Assembly (NCBI GenBank): GCA_032718475.1
Contig: JAUCBJ010007955.1
Span: 62,001 to 126,000 of the forward strand
Direction: 5' to 3'
Length of the DNA stretch: 64,000 bases
Source of the DNA: Nemertoderma westbladi
Taxonomy: Eukaryota > Xenacoelomorpha > Nemertodermatida > Nemertodermatidae
The position numbers were made by a program, and so were the translations under genes. Shown here piece after piece: positions 53,925 through 64,000 of the stretch. The notes beneath the pieces are model-generated. The model made no database searches and was not told the DNA's origin. It worked only from the letters and a program-made list of their open reading frames with translations. Each line of letters opens with the position of its first letter. Position 1 is the first letter of the stretch.

Positions 53925-54117
53925 TACTTAGGAGAAACGATATTGTAACAACAATAGAGAATCGGGAAGCCAGAACGCACCGTTCTCCGTTTCCGTTCTC
54001 AGAGCTTTCGTTTTCTTCGGCCGTTAGGCCAGGGATTACGCTCAAAGTATGCACAACAACTTATTTCCAGTGCTTCACAAAGTACGCACAAAAACTTATT
54101 TCCAGTGCTCTACTTAA

Positions 54118-55678
54118 CCCTATTAAACCCGGGGGGGGGTCAATATGACCCCCCCCCCGTGGTTTTTTTATTATAATTCTGAAACAAACGCAGCTGGGAA
54201 TCTGAAATTTTATGACTTTTCCTAAAAATCTATTGTCTTCCTCGTAGTGAAAACCGTTTTCAAAAATATTGGGTACTTTTCGAGTTATAGCACCATTTTT
54301 TAACCCTACTTTTGGCACTTTTTTTGAGACGTTTTTTGAAAATTACATTTCATTAAATATGAATTGTAACATCTCTATTTTTGATTTACACCGGTTTTTT
54401 GGTGTTAGAAATTTGATGGAATTCATATAAATTGATTTAGAAATTTCAAACTTGTTTTTTTCGGTGGGTGCCAAATTTTGGTGCCAGCACCAAATTTTGA
54501 AATAAGTCAATTTTGTAAATTGATAGTTTAAAACTTGTTTTTTACGCAATTGGGGTTTTTTAGGTTTCTGGTTTCGATGAAATATATACGAGTTGCACCA
54601 AGCGTATCAAACTTGTATTTTTCGGTGCTGTGTGCAAATTTTGGTGCTAGCACGAAATTTTGAAAATCCATTCAATAGATAAAATTGTTTGTGACAATTT
54701 ATTTCTTGCATTTTAGAGGTTTATGGCTGTTCTGAATTCAAGGGAATATATAATTATCGAACTAGACATCTCAAACTTGTATTTTTTGGAAGTGGGTGCA
54801 AAATGTGGTGCTAGCACCAAATTTTGAAAACCATCAAATATATCAATTGATTGTGTCATCTTGTTTCTTGCGTTATACGGGTTTGTTAGGGTTCTGAATT
54901 CAATGGAAGCAGTAAAAATTTCATAAGAGTTTTCAAACTTGTATTTTTCGCCGGTGGGTGACAATTGTTGTGCCAGCACCAAATTTTGGAAAATGAGTAA
55001 ATTGATCAGTAGATAGTATCATCTTGTTTCTTGCGTTATACGGGTTTATGAGGGTCCTGAATCCGATGGAATCAATAAAAACAGCACTGGACATCGCAAA
55101 CTTGTACTTTTTGGTGATGGGTACGAAATTTTGGTGCTAGCACCAAAATTTGCCAAATTACGCCGAAAAATACAAGTAGCAATGATCTGGCATATTTGAA
55201 ATGTATTCCATTAGAATCAGCGCCCTAGAAAACCTGAAAATGTAAATTTATAGCATCGTATAAGTGAATTAAAAATTTTGTGTTCTAACTGAAAAGTGCT
55301 AGTTACTTGTTTTTTTCATTTTTTTCCTACGCATAGAGGACTAAACAGCCATTTATGGTAATCATATCATTTTTAAATATTTTCCAAAGTATTTTGCGTC
55401 CCAGAAAACCTGTATTGAAAAACAATTAGCAGAAAAATGTAACTTTCAAATTTTGTGAAAATTGTGCACTACTTGTAATTTTGGTGCTGCAATATTACCA
55501 CCCCAGTACATTTTTTCGAAAATGTTTTTTTTCGGTCGGATCCAGACTAGTGATACCTACGTACACACAAAAAATTAGACGTTTTCGTTAATATTTGTAG
55601 ATTTTAGAGGGAGGGGTCAATATGACCCCCCCCCCCCCCGGTATTTGTACAGCATTTTATAGCCCGGTACTAATAGGG
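54118..55678 (+). mobile_element. TTAA element copy 4, complete
   Basis: 1,561 bp between TTAA at 54114-54117 and 55679-55682. Ends CCCTATTAAACCCGGG and GTACTAATAGGG. Same internal ~130-bp units with GGTGCTAGCACC. Slightly more diverged than copies 2 and 3. Two ~38-bp ACTTATTTCCAGTGCT duplications lie directly left of it (54058-54110). Confidence 0.9.
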
Positions 55679-55682
55679 TTAA

Positions 55683-58602
55683 GGATGAAAGGAAAAGATG
55701 CGCACTGGTTGGTCCCTTCAAAGCATTCGTGCTGAAGCGAAAACTGCCCTGGCCCCCCACTACACCAAGGTGGGACCTATAAAAAAGTACGATAATTTTG
55801 TCTCTTTCAGACATACTCCGTGAGCGGCGCCCTTTTAATTCTTACAATAGTCCTGAATGTGATGAATATATAAATATTGCTGTTGGGTGTTATGTGAACC
55901 TGTTAACCGTGTCCTCTTTATTATAGGGTATAAAATACTCAACCGTGTAAACAAACTTAGAACATATTCCTGTTGTATATTATTTGTAAAAATATTCGAA
56001 ATATATTCAAAATGAACACTTCTCTCAGTGAACCATTCTTTCGAATGACAATGGATGATCCAAAGTTTGGTAAGTTTTTGTAGTATATGGTTAGTAATTA
56101 TTGCGATTGTTTCATATTTATAATGTGTCAAACTTGCATGGAAAAGTGTCCTGTGATAAATCGAGGATTGATACAGAAAAATCTGACCGGGAAAACGGCA
56201 TATTTCCCATATTAATAATTACACACCCTAATATATATATTTCAATAGATGCGGAATGGAATGTTTTAGGTATATGCACTATTTCCTTTTGTTGAACGAT
56301 ACCGCAAACAGCAACTATGTCTTACTGTTTAGCAGCGCGAGCCGAGCCGTCCGCTAAAATGATTTTACTATTATTTTCTATACGGCTCCGATAAATCGCT
56401 GGCTCCTTTCTCTGTTGATTGCTCAACAGAGAGCTAACTGTAGCTCCTTGTAGCATCATAACTGAGCCAAGCAGGAATAACTAAAACAATAAACCTGAAT
56501 CGGCTCCCTAAGCTACTTAAAATGAGTGCGGGTGGTCTAGCACTCAGTGTCGTCACCTATCACAAAACACTGGAACTTACAGGGCGGAAATGTGATGAAT
56601 GTGTGAATAATTTTATATTTAATAACGGAATAAATCTATTCATTTTCTTAATGACAAAACTTTGCCTTTAGCTGGTTTTAGACCAGCGAATTTACTACTG
56701 TATACTGGATACTGTTATCTGCTCGTTGCCCGCTATTTTCAAATAACCGCCTAGCATGAATAGTCTAGGGTGCTCGAAACAATCACTTAAACTACTCTCC
56801 GCTATGCTTCATTCAAATTCCTTATTTTATTTAATATCTCTAAATTAATTACAGTCATAAATACAATTTGCGTACTAATTACTAGATATTCCAGAATACG
56901 TACTTCTAATTTATTACGTACTGGGTTGTACTAGCAACAGCCTAAATACTGTATTATTTTGACCTAATCAGCAATCAATAAGCATAAACTAAGAAATGGA
57001 AAGCAATCAAGGAAACAGCGCCTAACTAAACATTCACATTTAAGAATCAGGCACTATTTAGCAACACAACACAAATAGCGAAGCAATAAGCTAGTAGTAC
57101 GGCAGATAGCGCTAACTAGACCAGTCAACTAGTGCACTAAAACACCCGTACTTTAGTATATCAGCATACCAGTATGTCAGTCAGTGTAAGACATAAAGGC
57201 CACCCAAAACCACACCTAGGCCTCCTAACTAAAACCAATTTCCCCTTAATGCTACAAGGTTGAGACAAAATCTAGATCGTCAGCCCCCAAATACTGTAAT
57301 AGCGACTGGTCCCCGGTCCTTAACTGATTAGCCCGACCACAACGGTGGCCCCCGCCTGCGTTGCCCGCATTGGATCCTCCGCACTCCCTCCGTCGCTTCC
57401 CCCCGGTGCGCCCGCCGCACCTACTGGTACCTTAGCCCTCCATACTAAAACAAATAGCTACCGTATCGGCGGGCATGCGTTCGCAAACAGTCTGATAGTC
57501 TAAAGAAATCCCCGTAAGGATTATCGCATCTCAATTACGTAGAAATCAAGAGTCAAATGTAGAAATCATAGTTCAAGATTGTAATTAAGAAGTAATCAGC
57601 AGAATCATTATTAACAATTTACATAATTTGAAGAAAACAAAGCAAAGAATTCAAATCGAAATAGGAATAGAAAGCTAACAGGTATAAGGTATACTGAAGC
57701 AGAAAAGCATTAACACAGGAATGCAGATAAGCACATACCGGAACACGGCCAATTTATAGCTGACGAAATAGGTATGACGCAATAATCGTCTCATTGGTCC
57801 AGCAAACCACGCCACCATTAGACTAACCTAGAATACCTGGGCCAATGGGGAAGCCGGGTTGTGATCCCTCTCCCCCTGTTTCACAAATTATTACCATATA
57901 AGGTAATGATTCTGTCCCGGTGGGCTTATAGGTTGCTGGCCATAACATTAATTTCGCGATTATTAAAGCACATTAAGCATAATTCGATATAAAACTAATT
58001 TAGAAAGAAATATAAAAGGAAATTAACACAAGTACACAATTAATTCAGTCAATATTGATAAACGGCAAATTCGTATTAAGGTTTTATAAGAGTTTGCCAC
58101 CATAAATGTTATTTACTAAGATTTTATTATAAAATCACATACGCAAACCACATACTGTACAAAAACGGATGAAATATATAAACTTGGATATTTTATTGTC
58201 CCTATCTAATCACGGCTGTTCATCATTATAACTTATCTAAAATACTCTATACTGTATAATGGGCTGCTTCAGTGCACAGCGCCATATATCGTAACACCGC
58301 TCCAAGGGAAACAAGCAATGTTTCCCTCCAATTGTAGAAGAATATAGGGCGATGTGAATTAACAAAATAAAATTACTTTCAAACAGTTCAATAACTTGGT
58401 TCTATAATAATTCTAATATGTACAAATATTGCCACTGATATTGCATAATTATTTGTTACATACAAATTAAATTTACAAAAATCTTGCTTCCTTTACTGCA
58501 TAATGATTACTACATACAAATTAAATTTCAAAAATATTGCTTCTTCCATTTATTTACAAATTGATGGTCTACCTAAATAATATAAAACGCCCTGGCTAGG
58601 GC
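55683..58602. other. Long gene-free stretch with a GC-rich patch
   Basis: Mostly AT-rich. 57290-57470 is GC-rich (GGTGGCCCCCGCCTGCGTTG, CCCCGGTGCGCCCGCCG). AAGGGAAACA/TGTTTCCCT at 58300-58335 is a small hairpin. ACTGAGCCA and AGCTACTTAA phrases show no frame. It may hold the 3' part or an LTR of the element carrying the Gag-like region, but I found no repeated pair. Confidence 0.45.
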
Positions 58603-58650
58603 AGGTGAAAGGGGTAAGCCAAACCCGCGGGTTTCTATCCCCAATCACCT
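58602..58650. repeat. Palindromic hairpin, copy 1
   Basis: Core AAACCCGCGGGTTT at 58621-58634. Arms GGGG (58611-58614) with CCCC (58639-58642), and AGGTGA (58603-58608) with TCACCT (58645-58650). It lies beyond the 3' end of the recognisable Gag-like frames. Confidence 0.8.
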
Positions 58651-60128
58651 CCTTCACCTCTTGCTATTAATATTATATCATAATATAATATACACCACTT
58701 ATAAAATTCTAAAAAATGGATATGACTAGTGTATATGAGTCCAGTCGAATGTTTTATCAAAACCTACGATATACATCAGAGCGACGATGATGTATATGTA
58801 AGAGTTTGTTGCTCCGTGATATGTGGCATCATCGGCTAGCTCCTGGGTCTCTTGGGCTCGCTCCTCTTTTCCGTCCCCTTCCCAGATACACCAGTCTACC
58901 CCCTGAAGACTCTGTTGACGGCGTCCGTGAGGTGTCGCTTCCCGGAACCGGCGATGACGTTCCCTGGGCACCAACTGTCTCCCGGCTGGTACTCCTCCCT
59001 CGGCCTCGTCCCTGCAGGGGCCTCCGCCAACTCTTCTTTCTGCAACTGCACGCGCGCCCTTTCGGACGCCCCTTGCGCCTTTCATTGCAGTTTTTGCGCA
59101 TCGATAATGGCATGATATTGTATGTCCTTGGCTTGATGCTTGCCGAGGACTACTCCTTCTGTTGCTTGCCGTGAGCTATGAGCTCCAGCTGTTGTCACTG
59201 TGGGCGCGGCGGTCCGTTGCTCCTCCACCCGTTCAGCGGTCAATGACCCCAACTGAACATGAGTTAGCAAGAACTCGTTCCGATATTGGAGAGCTGCCAT
59301 TCTCCAATCACCTCGTGCGCGCACCACTTTCCTCGTCTCCAAAAACACTCCCTTCGTAATCCTGTCGCAGATAGCGACGAAATTCCAGGTATATTTATTG
59401 TCCATATCAAGCTGCCGGAAATAAGATCTAATGACCACAACTCCTGTATTCTGCGGAAGGTCCTGGGCGGTTAACATAAACTCTTGATATTGAGGTAGGG
59501 ATTGCAGATATGGTTCGTATGCGACGTGTGATGGATCCACCGCCCAAAATCCGTAGCCAGCCTTAAACGGTAGCCACCTCATCTGGGCTTGAATATGGTA
59601 ATCTGCCACGCTTTCCCACTTATCTAACATCTCCCGAAGGAGGTTAGCGCTGTGGTTCTGGAAGGAATCATCAGGCAGCTGGCACTTCGCGCTACGGTGT
59701 CCCTTTACCCCGCAATATCCACACTGGGAAATGAAGATGGTACACGTATGAAACGAATGGTCAGTCTAGTTGCACCAACGGCAAACCTTGTGCGCCGCTT
59801 CTACCACAGCGTCATATGTCTTTTGACTATGTCTTGTGCTGCCGCATATCTTGCATCTATGCGCTTGCGGAAACCAAGCCATATGAGGTCTCCAATCGGC
59901 TTCGCGCTTCCTTCCTTCCCAATATCTAGAACAATATCATCATCTCCGGTCAAGGGTTGCCGATCTGGAACAAAGTAAACATCCTCGCCTTTGTCCTCGA
60001 TCTCTAATATTTCCTCCCGCGTTCATTTAGGATATGTCTTCTCCACCAGAAGATCCATTCCAAACACATCTACTATCGTCTCAGGCCAACCTTCTCCCTT
60101 CCTCTCTCTAACGGGTCTATCTGCCGCC

Positions 60129-60175
60129 AAGTGGACGGGAGTACCAAACCCGCGGGTTTGGTTCCCGAACCACTT
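60129..60175. repeat. Palindromic hairpin, copy 2
   Basis: Core 60146-60159, extended by CC/GG. Arms CGGG (60136-60139) with CCCG (60164-60167) and AAGTGG (60129-60134) with CCACTT (60170-60175). Lies inside the Gag-like frame, where it is read as NQTRGFGTP. Confidence 0.85.
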
Positions 60176-61722
60176 CTCCAATGCCTCTGGCATCGGATAC
60201 TCCATGGAAGGTCGATCTCCCAAATCTCCGATGTTCTGTCGATACACTCCTTCGAATATCGCCAATCCTCTCCCAACCATCGACGTGTTGTCTAACGATT
60301 GGTTGAAGAACGGGGTTAAGAAACGCTTCATTACATCAGACTGAATTCCTCCCTTCGATCTAACATATTGTTCTCCTCCACATACCAATGGATGGTGCTT
60401 CAGAACTCTCGCAACGACATCCGTGATTAAACAAGTTACCGTGTTCGACTCCAGTACCAAATAATATTGCAACGATGCACGGGGTGGTGCGCAGATGTTC
60501 CAATACTTGCTGCTTAAAGTGGGATTTGAACTCCGCTCCCAGCGACGTGTTATATTCCCCGTACGCCTCCTTGTATTTCTTTTGTGTCTTTAACTTAAAG
60601 TCCCAATTATATAACAAGTGCGCTATAAAGCCCATACCAGGCTTAACAGAGTCAGGGTACTCCCTATAAATCTCAATGTCCTGCGCCCATAGCAATAATA
60701 GCTTGGTATCGACAAACGGTCTCGGCAATCGGTCCTCTAAATCCGTCATAGCGTTAAAATCGCTCTCCAAATCACTTTGAACACCCGATCCCACCTTAAT
60801 GTAATCCTGATTAAGGATCGCCTCCCTAACCTTCTTGGGTAACATCCTGGCGTCGATACGTTCCGCTCCATGCATACCTCCTCGTCTGCATACCTCTAGG
60901 ATCTGTTCTCTAGGGTCCTTCCCTCGCCTATATTGCATCGTTATAATGGGCTCCGGTCTCTCTCGGTCCACTCTCACGCGCATAAACATGTGAGTTACAC
61001 CATCGGCCGCGCGAATTTGAATGCACTTGCTAGTTAAGCATTCCTGGTGAGACCCTCCCTCGTTATCGTAGAACATCACATGCCAATCCTCCAAGGATTC
61101 CTCCTCCGTCTTTCTCCATTGACGCTGGATCTCGTCGGATGGGGTCCACATGCGCTCGATAGCCTTGTGGTCGTCATACTGGGTATAGGAACCCTTCCTC
61201 CTTAGCCACGCCTGGTCTACCTACTCGTCATCTGGGAACGTAGCCACCACGACCCATACCTTTATATATTTGTCTAACCAACCGAACAACTTGCTCTCCT
61301 TCCCCGGAGCTCCAATCTTAGCCAACGTATCATAGTCAGTTATCTGCATCGGGACGTCGCGCAAGAACTTCGCGCACAAAGCTTCCATCAAGCAGTCGAC
61401 GTTCCAATGATCCGTCAACGTCACCATCGGCAAGAATCGAATGGCTTCTCGCGACTCTGGATGATCTACCAACATCGCAGCTTCGTTTCCGCTGGAATAA
61501 TATACCAGTCTAGGTTGAGATACAGCCTGTGGAACAAATCCAGTGACTCTCCTCGCCTCCTCCTGATGTCTATCCGCTCCGCAGTCTTGTATTCTCTGCT
61601 ATATGCTCTTCGAATAGCTGCTTCGCCTTTGCCGCTCGCTCTTCCTGCCGCAATGCATCCATGTCGTCCTGGTGCTCAGGCGTGAGCTTCCTCTCCCGGT
61701 GGGGCGAAGTGAACGTGGTCCA

Positions 61723-61766
61723 GGGAATCGAGAGTTCCAAACCCGCGGGTTTGGTACTCGAGTCCC
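61723..61766. repeat. Palindromic hairpin, copy 3
   Basis: Core 61739-61752, extended by CC/GG. Arms GAGT-type (61732-61735) with ACTC (61756-61759), CG/TCG and GGGA (61723-61726) with TCCC (61763-61766). Inside the Gag-like frame, read in a different frame from copy 2, as STKPAGLEL. Confidence 0.85.
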
Positions 61767-62526
61767 GTGCCGCTTCGCGCCGCGCCTCTAGGTCCGCTCG
61801 GTAAAGCGAAATGGCCGCCGCCGTTTCTATCAAAGCGGGTGTCGTACAGGGTTTAATCTCCGTATATGGGTCCAAAGTCGTAATGGACGGCATAACAGGT
61901 CTCGGAGGTCTCTTTCCACTAAAGTCGATGCTGAGCATCGGACTACTCATCGGGTAACCTCCCTCGTTATTCCTAAGAAACTGATGAGCCTTACACCGCG
62001 TTAATATCGGTTTGGGATTCAGCTCGTTCAGTCGGTCGGGGATCGATACGTCTTGTTTATTCATGCATTCGCTGCATTTGTAAAACAATTGTATATGCTG
62101 AAACCCTTTGGCGTCTCCTCGTCCTCGCCTCAGGTCCTCCGGTAAAGATGCATCCCGTCAAATTGATCTCAGACGGCGGGTAGAGGTTCATCGTGTGACA
62201 AATACATACTCTTGTGGTATAAGTGCGCTATCTCCTCATCAGGGTCGGCGCTAATATCGCACACGTCAAGGGCGAAGTCATAGGGATATCAAGTCCAATA
62301 TTCTCGTTGTAACACCTCCATGCGCGCGGTCTCCCAATGCTCGCATTCTTTCTCTCCTCAATTCCTTATCGTAAGTGGGTTTATATTTCCCATTCAGCTC
62401 CATCACCGATCTCTTGTGATAATAAATGTTTGAGTCTTTACACCCATGCCGGGTGAACGGTAACTCTGCCTCCTCCCTGGCGGTAAATCCTCTCCTCGGT
62501 TCTGCTCGAATATCTTTATCTCCCAT

Positions 62527-63293
62527 TACTTAATGCGCGTATTATATGTGTATATATATATTCCAATAGTCCGTTACATAAGCGAATTACACTGTGTGTG
62601 AATCAGTTAGATAGTACGGCGGGATAGACTTCCCTAGCTACCTGGCCCGCCTTCTAGCAGTTCAGGTTCGGCTTTCTCGATCCCAGTCTCATTCTTAACT
62701 ACCTTCTAACCTATTCCCATGCATAGCGCAAAAACTTCGGAGATAAACTGGCCATGACCAACTCACTTTTTGATGCCCAAACTACTCTCCAATACTTGTA
62801 CTAGACTACAGTAGTTAGAAAGACATTAGTTAGGGCGCTCGAGTACACCAAACCTGCAGGTTTGATTATCGAACACCTCTCTCCACTGCGAACTACCGAG
62901 TGGGGTCTGTGTACGCCTCTGGTGCTACTAACCTTTAGCACCTTGGTTGTTGTACTGTTGGTACCAATCTGTGGAAGTTACTGACTCAATTTACACTCCT
63001 ACATATAATAGCCGTAACCATGGTGTCTAGATACTATTTTCCAGGCTCTCGACTTTCAAATTACTGTACACCTATAGACAGGTCCTAGAAAGCGTCTATG
63101 TAGCGTTTGGAATTATCTGGGGTTCGCTTATAATTTTTAAAATTTTTAATTTTCCAAACATTTAGGAAAATTTTAATTTTGTTTTGATACCCAAGAGACA
63201 AATTCTCAACACAATTCACCACAAACCCGCTCCTATGCATTTCCGAGTATTTGCATATGAGGAATGCATACGAAGTGAATTTGCGCTCTGGCA
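62527..63293. other. Gene-free interval between the Gag-like region and the BEL element
   Basis: TATATATATA at 62548-62562 could act as a TATA box for the minus-strand Gag-like unit. Contains hairpin copy 4. No LTR pair can be shown from the window, because the 5' end of the BEL element is outside. Confidence 0.45.
62833..62877. repeat. Palindromic hairpin, copy 4 (variant core)
   Basis: Core AAACCTGCAGGTTT at 62850-62863; the C-to-T and G-to-A changes relative to the other cores are symmetrical, so the palindrome is kept. Arms TA/TA, CTCG-type (62838-62841) with CGA (62870-62872), and GG (62834-62835) with CC (62876-62877). Upstream of the Gag-like start codon. Confidence 0.75.
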
Positions 63294-64000
63294 CTAATTT
63301 TGTTTTGAGGCAGAAGACAAATTATAGTCTCCTGTCTCGATGCGTGTTTCCTCTAGTAACACAATATCCCGGACCGGCCTGTCCAAGGTGTGTAAACCCT
63401 TAGTTTTACACTTCTTTTTGTTCGGACATTTGCACCTTATTTTGACAGTGACGATGCGTACTATATTTTGTATGTCCAGGTGTACGTGCAAGATTATGCC
63501 TGTTTCCCAATATTTTCTCTTTATCACTGGTTCGGTTATTAATACATAGTCTCCTCTTTGGAGGCTCCGAACTGTTTTGTACCATTTTGATCTGGTGGAT
63601 ACTGTGGGAAGGTAATATTCTCGCCAATATTCCCAGAATGTGTACGCTATAAACTGGGTTATTTTCCAGCGTTTTCGACTATATAGGTCGGCACTAATGG
63701 GTTCTGATGCCGGTACAAGAAATGCCGGACTCTGCATAAGCAGGTGATTCGGTGTCAATGCAACACCGTCGGGTAACATAGCTAACGGCCTCGAGTTTAG
63801 AGTATGCTCGATTTCGATAAAAGTTGTTACGAACTCATCGTCTGTTAGTTGTTTATTTACACGCAATGTTTTTGCGATGGCCTGTTTTATAGAGCGAACT
63901 AGACGCTCCCAACTTCCTCCTCTCCAGGGACTTTCTGGGGTATTAAACCTCCACTCGATCCTTTGCGGCAAAAGTGCTGCAGAGATTTCTTTGTTTTGTG
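63294..64000 (-). CDS. pol: BEL/Pao retrotransposon polyprotein, C-terminal integrase end (partial)
   Basis: Open from the window edge to a TAG at 63296-63294, about 235 codons; the 5' part lies beyond 64000. RIEWRFNTPESPWRGGSWER, LVRSIKQAIAKTL, IEIEHTLNSRPLAML and LTPNHLLMQ are the conserved integrase C-terminal core of BEL/Pao elements. They include the last acidic residue region (ERLVRSIK, carrying the catalytic-type Glu). FWEYWREYYLPT and LQRGDYVLI belong to the DUF5641-type tail. A basic Cys pair (RCKCPNKKKCK) lies near the end. Integrase joins cDNA to host DNA. No lesion is visible in this part. Confidence 0.85.
   Translation of the reverse strand, partial: QNKEISAALLPQRIEWRFNTPESPWRGGSWERLVRSIKQAIAKTLRVNKQLTDDEFVTTFIEIEHTLNSRPLAMLPDGVALTPNHLLMQSPAFLVPASEPISADLYSRKRWKITQFIAYTFWEYWREYYLPTVSTRSKWYKTVRSLQRGDYVLITEPVIKRKYWETGIILHVHLDIQNIVRIVTVKIRCKCPNKKKCKTKGLHTLDRPVRDIVLLEETRIETGDYNLSSASKQN

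Larger units (their letters stand above)
58770..62526 (-). pseudogene. Decayed Gag-like polyprotein with three CCHC zinc knuckles
   Basis: Begins with a true ATG at 62526 (MGDKDIRAEPRRGFTAREEA) and can be followed, with frame changes, for about 1,250 codons. Pieces in order: an N-terminal charged region; a Cys/His cluster FYKCSECMNK..RCKAHQFL (62088-61980); basic and acidic helices to 61570; 61475-60470 (LFGWLDKYIKVW, KTEEESLEDWHVMFY, LLLLWAQDIEIYREYP); 60472-60023 (YLVLESNTVTCLI, MKRFLTPFFNQSLDN); then knuckles at 59855-59814 (last Cys replaced by Tyr), 59783-59742 (with an internal TAG) and 59723-59682 (CGYCGVKGHRSAKC, intact). 59630-59082 (MRWLPFKAGYGFWAVDPSHV) and a charged tail follow. 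At least five in-frame stops and four shifts. Knuckles bind nucleic acid in Gag and LINE ORF1 proteins. No pol, protease or known capsid motif; family unrecognised. Noticeably more GC-rich than the flanks. Confidence 0.55.

Noticed and set aside
57290-57470. CpG-island promoter
   Set aside because: GC-rich, but there is no adjacent host exon or clear promoter motif; it may be part of the element carrying the Gag-like region.

Overview
The window looks like nuclear DNA of an invertebrate animal, probably marine. Evidence: AT-rich intergenic DNA, spliced exons with GT/AG sites, one GPCR exon, and a very high load of eukaryotic mobile elements (non-LTR, Penelope-like, Ty3/gypsy, BEL/Pao, DNA transposons, tRNA-derived SINEs, foldback elements and minisatellites). 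I cannot name the species. Most long open frames are transposon relics or their shadows.

Host genes are few. A final exon of a rhodopsin-class, aminergic-like GPCR lies at 8288-8566 (+). A previously unrecognised gene can be modelled on the minus strand from four exons: 36968-36289 (signal peptide, glycosylated ectodomain with an Ig-like fold), 17859-17693 (membrane segment), 17482-17319 and 15851-15516 (basic tail with stop). All three junction phases agree. Its 18.4-kb first intron is filled with transposons. A degenerate nuclease-like (PIN/FEN-type) gene copy lies at 18530-19240 (-).

1-11 kb: a 68-bp-type minisatellite, fragments of non-LTR family B, two Penelope-like elements (6.5-8.05 kb +; 9.04-10.18 kb -, the latter framed by 76-bp inverted repeats with a hammerhead-like motif) and the GPCR exon. 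11.8-14.4 kb: a TTAA-flanked element whose centre is replaced by a non-LTR family A copy. 15.5-17.9 kb: receptor 3' exons, with a 47-bp minisatellite inside an intron. 19.28-28.05 kb: a DNA transposon fitting the IS3EU superfamily (6-bp duplication CTTAGC, TAC[A/G] termini, DDE integrase-like transposase). It is broken by a TTAA element, a MITE and a CR1/Jockey-like LINE that itself holds a family A LINE. 29.9-33.7 kb: a family B LINE with a 19-bp target duplication, itself hit by a SINE and a TTAA element. 34.5-45.2 kb: MITEs, SINEs, minisatellites and foldbacks. 45.25-50.82 kb: a young Ty3/gypsy element (-) that seems to lack RNase H. 51-55.7 kb: a LINE B 3' end, a 943-bp foldback element and another TTAA element. 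58.6-62.9 kb: a decayed minus-strand Gag-like polyprotein region with three CCHC zinc knuckles and four large hairpins that share a 14-bp palindromic core but have different self-complementary arms. 63.3-64.0 kb: the C-terminal end of a BEL/Pao polyprotein (-).

The elements largely date one another by nesting. Their autonomous partners (transposases, reverse transcriptases) are mostly dead here; only the gypsy pol frame and the BEL integrase end are open. The two findings I would look at first are the hairpin family inside the Gag-like region and the split receptor gene.
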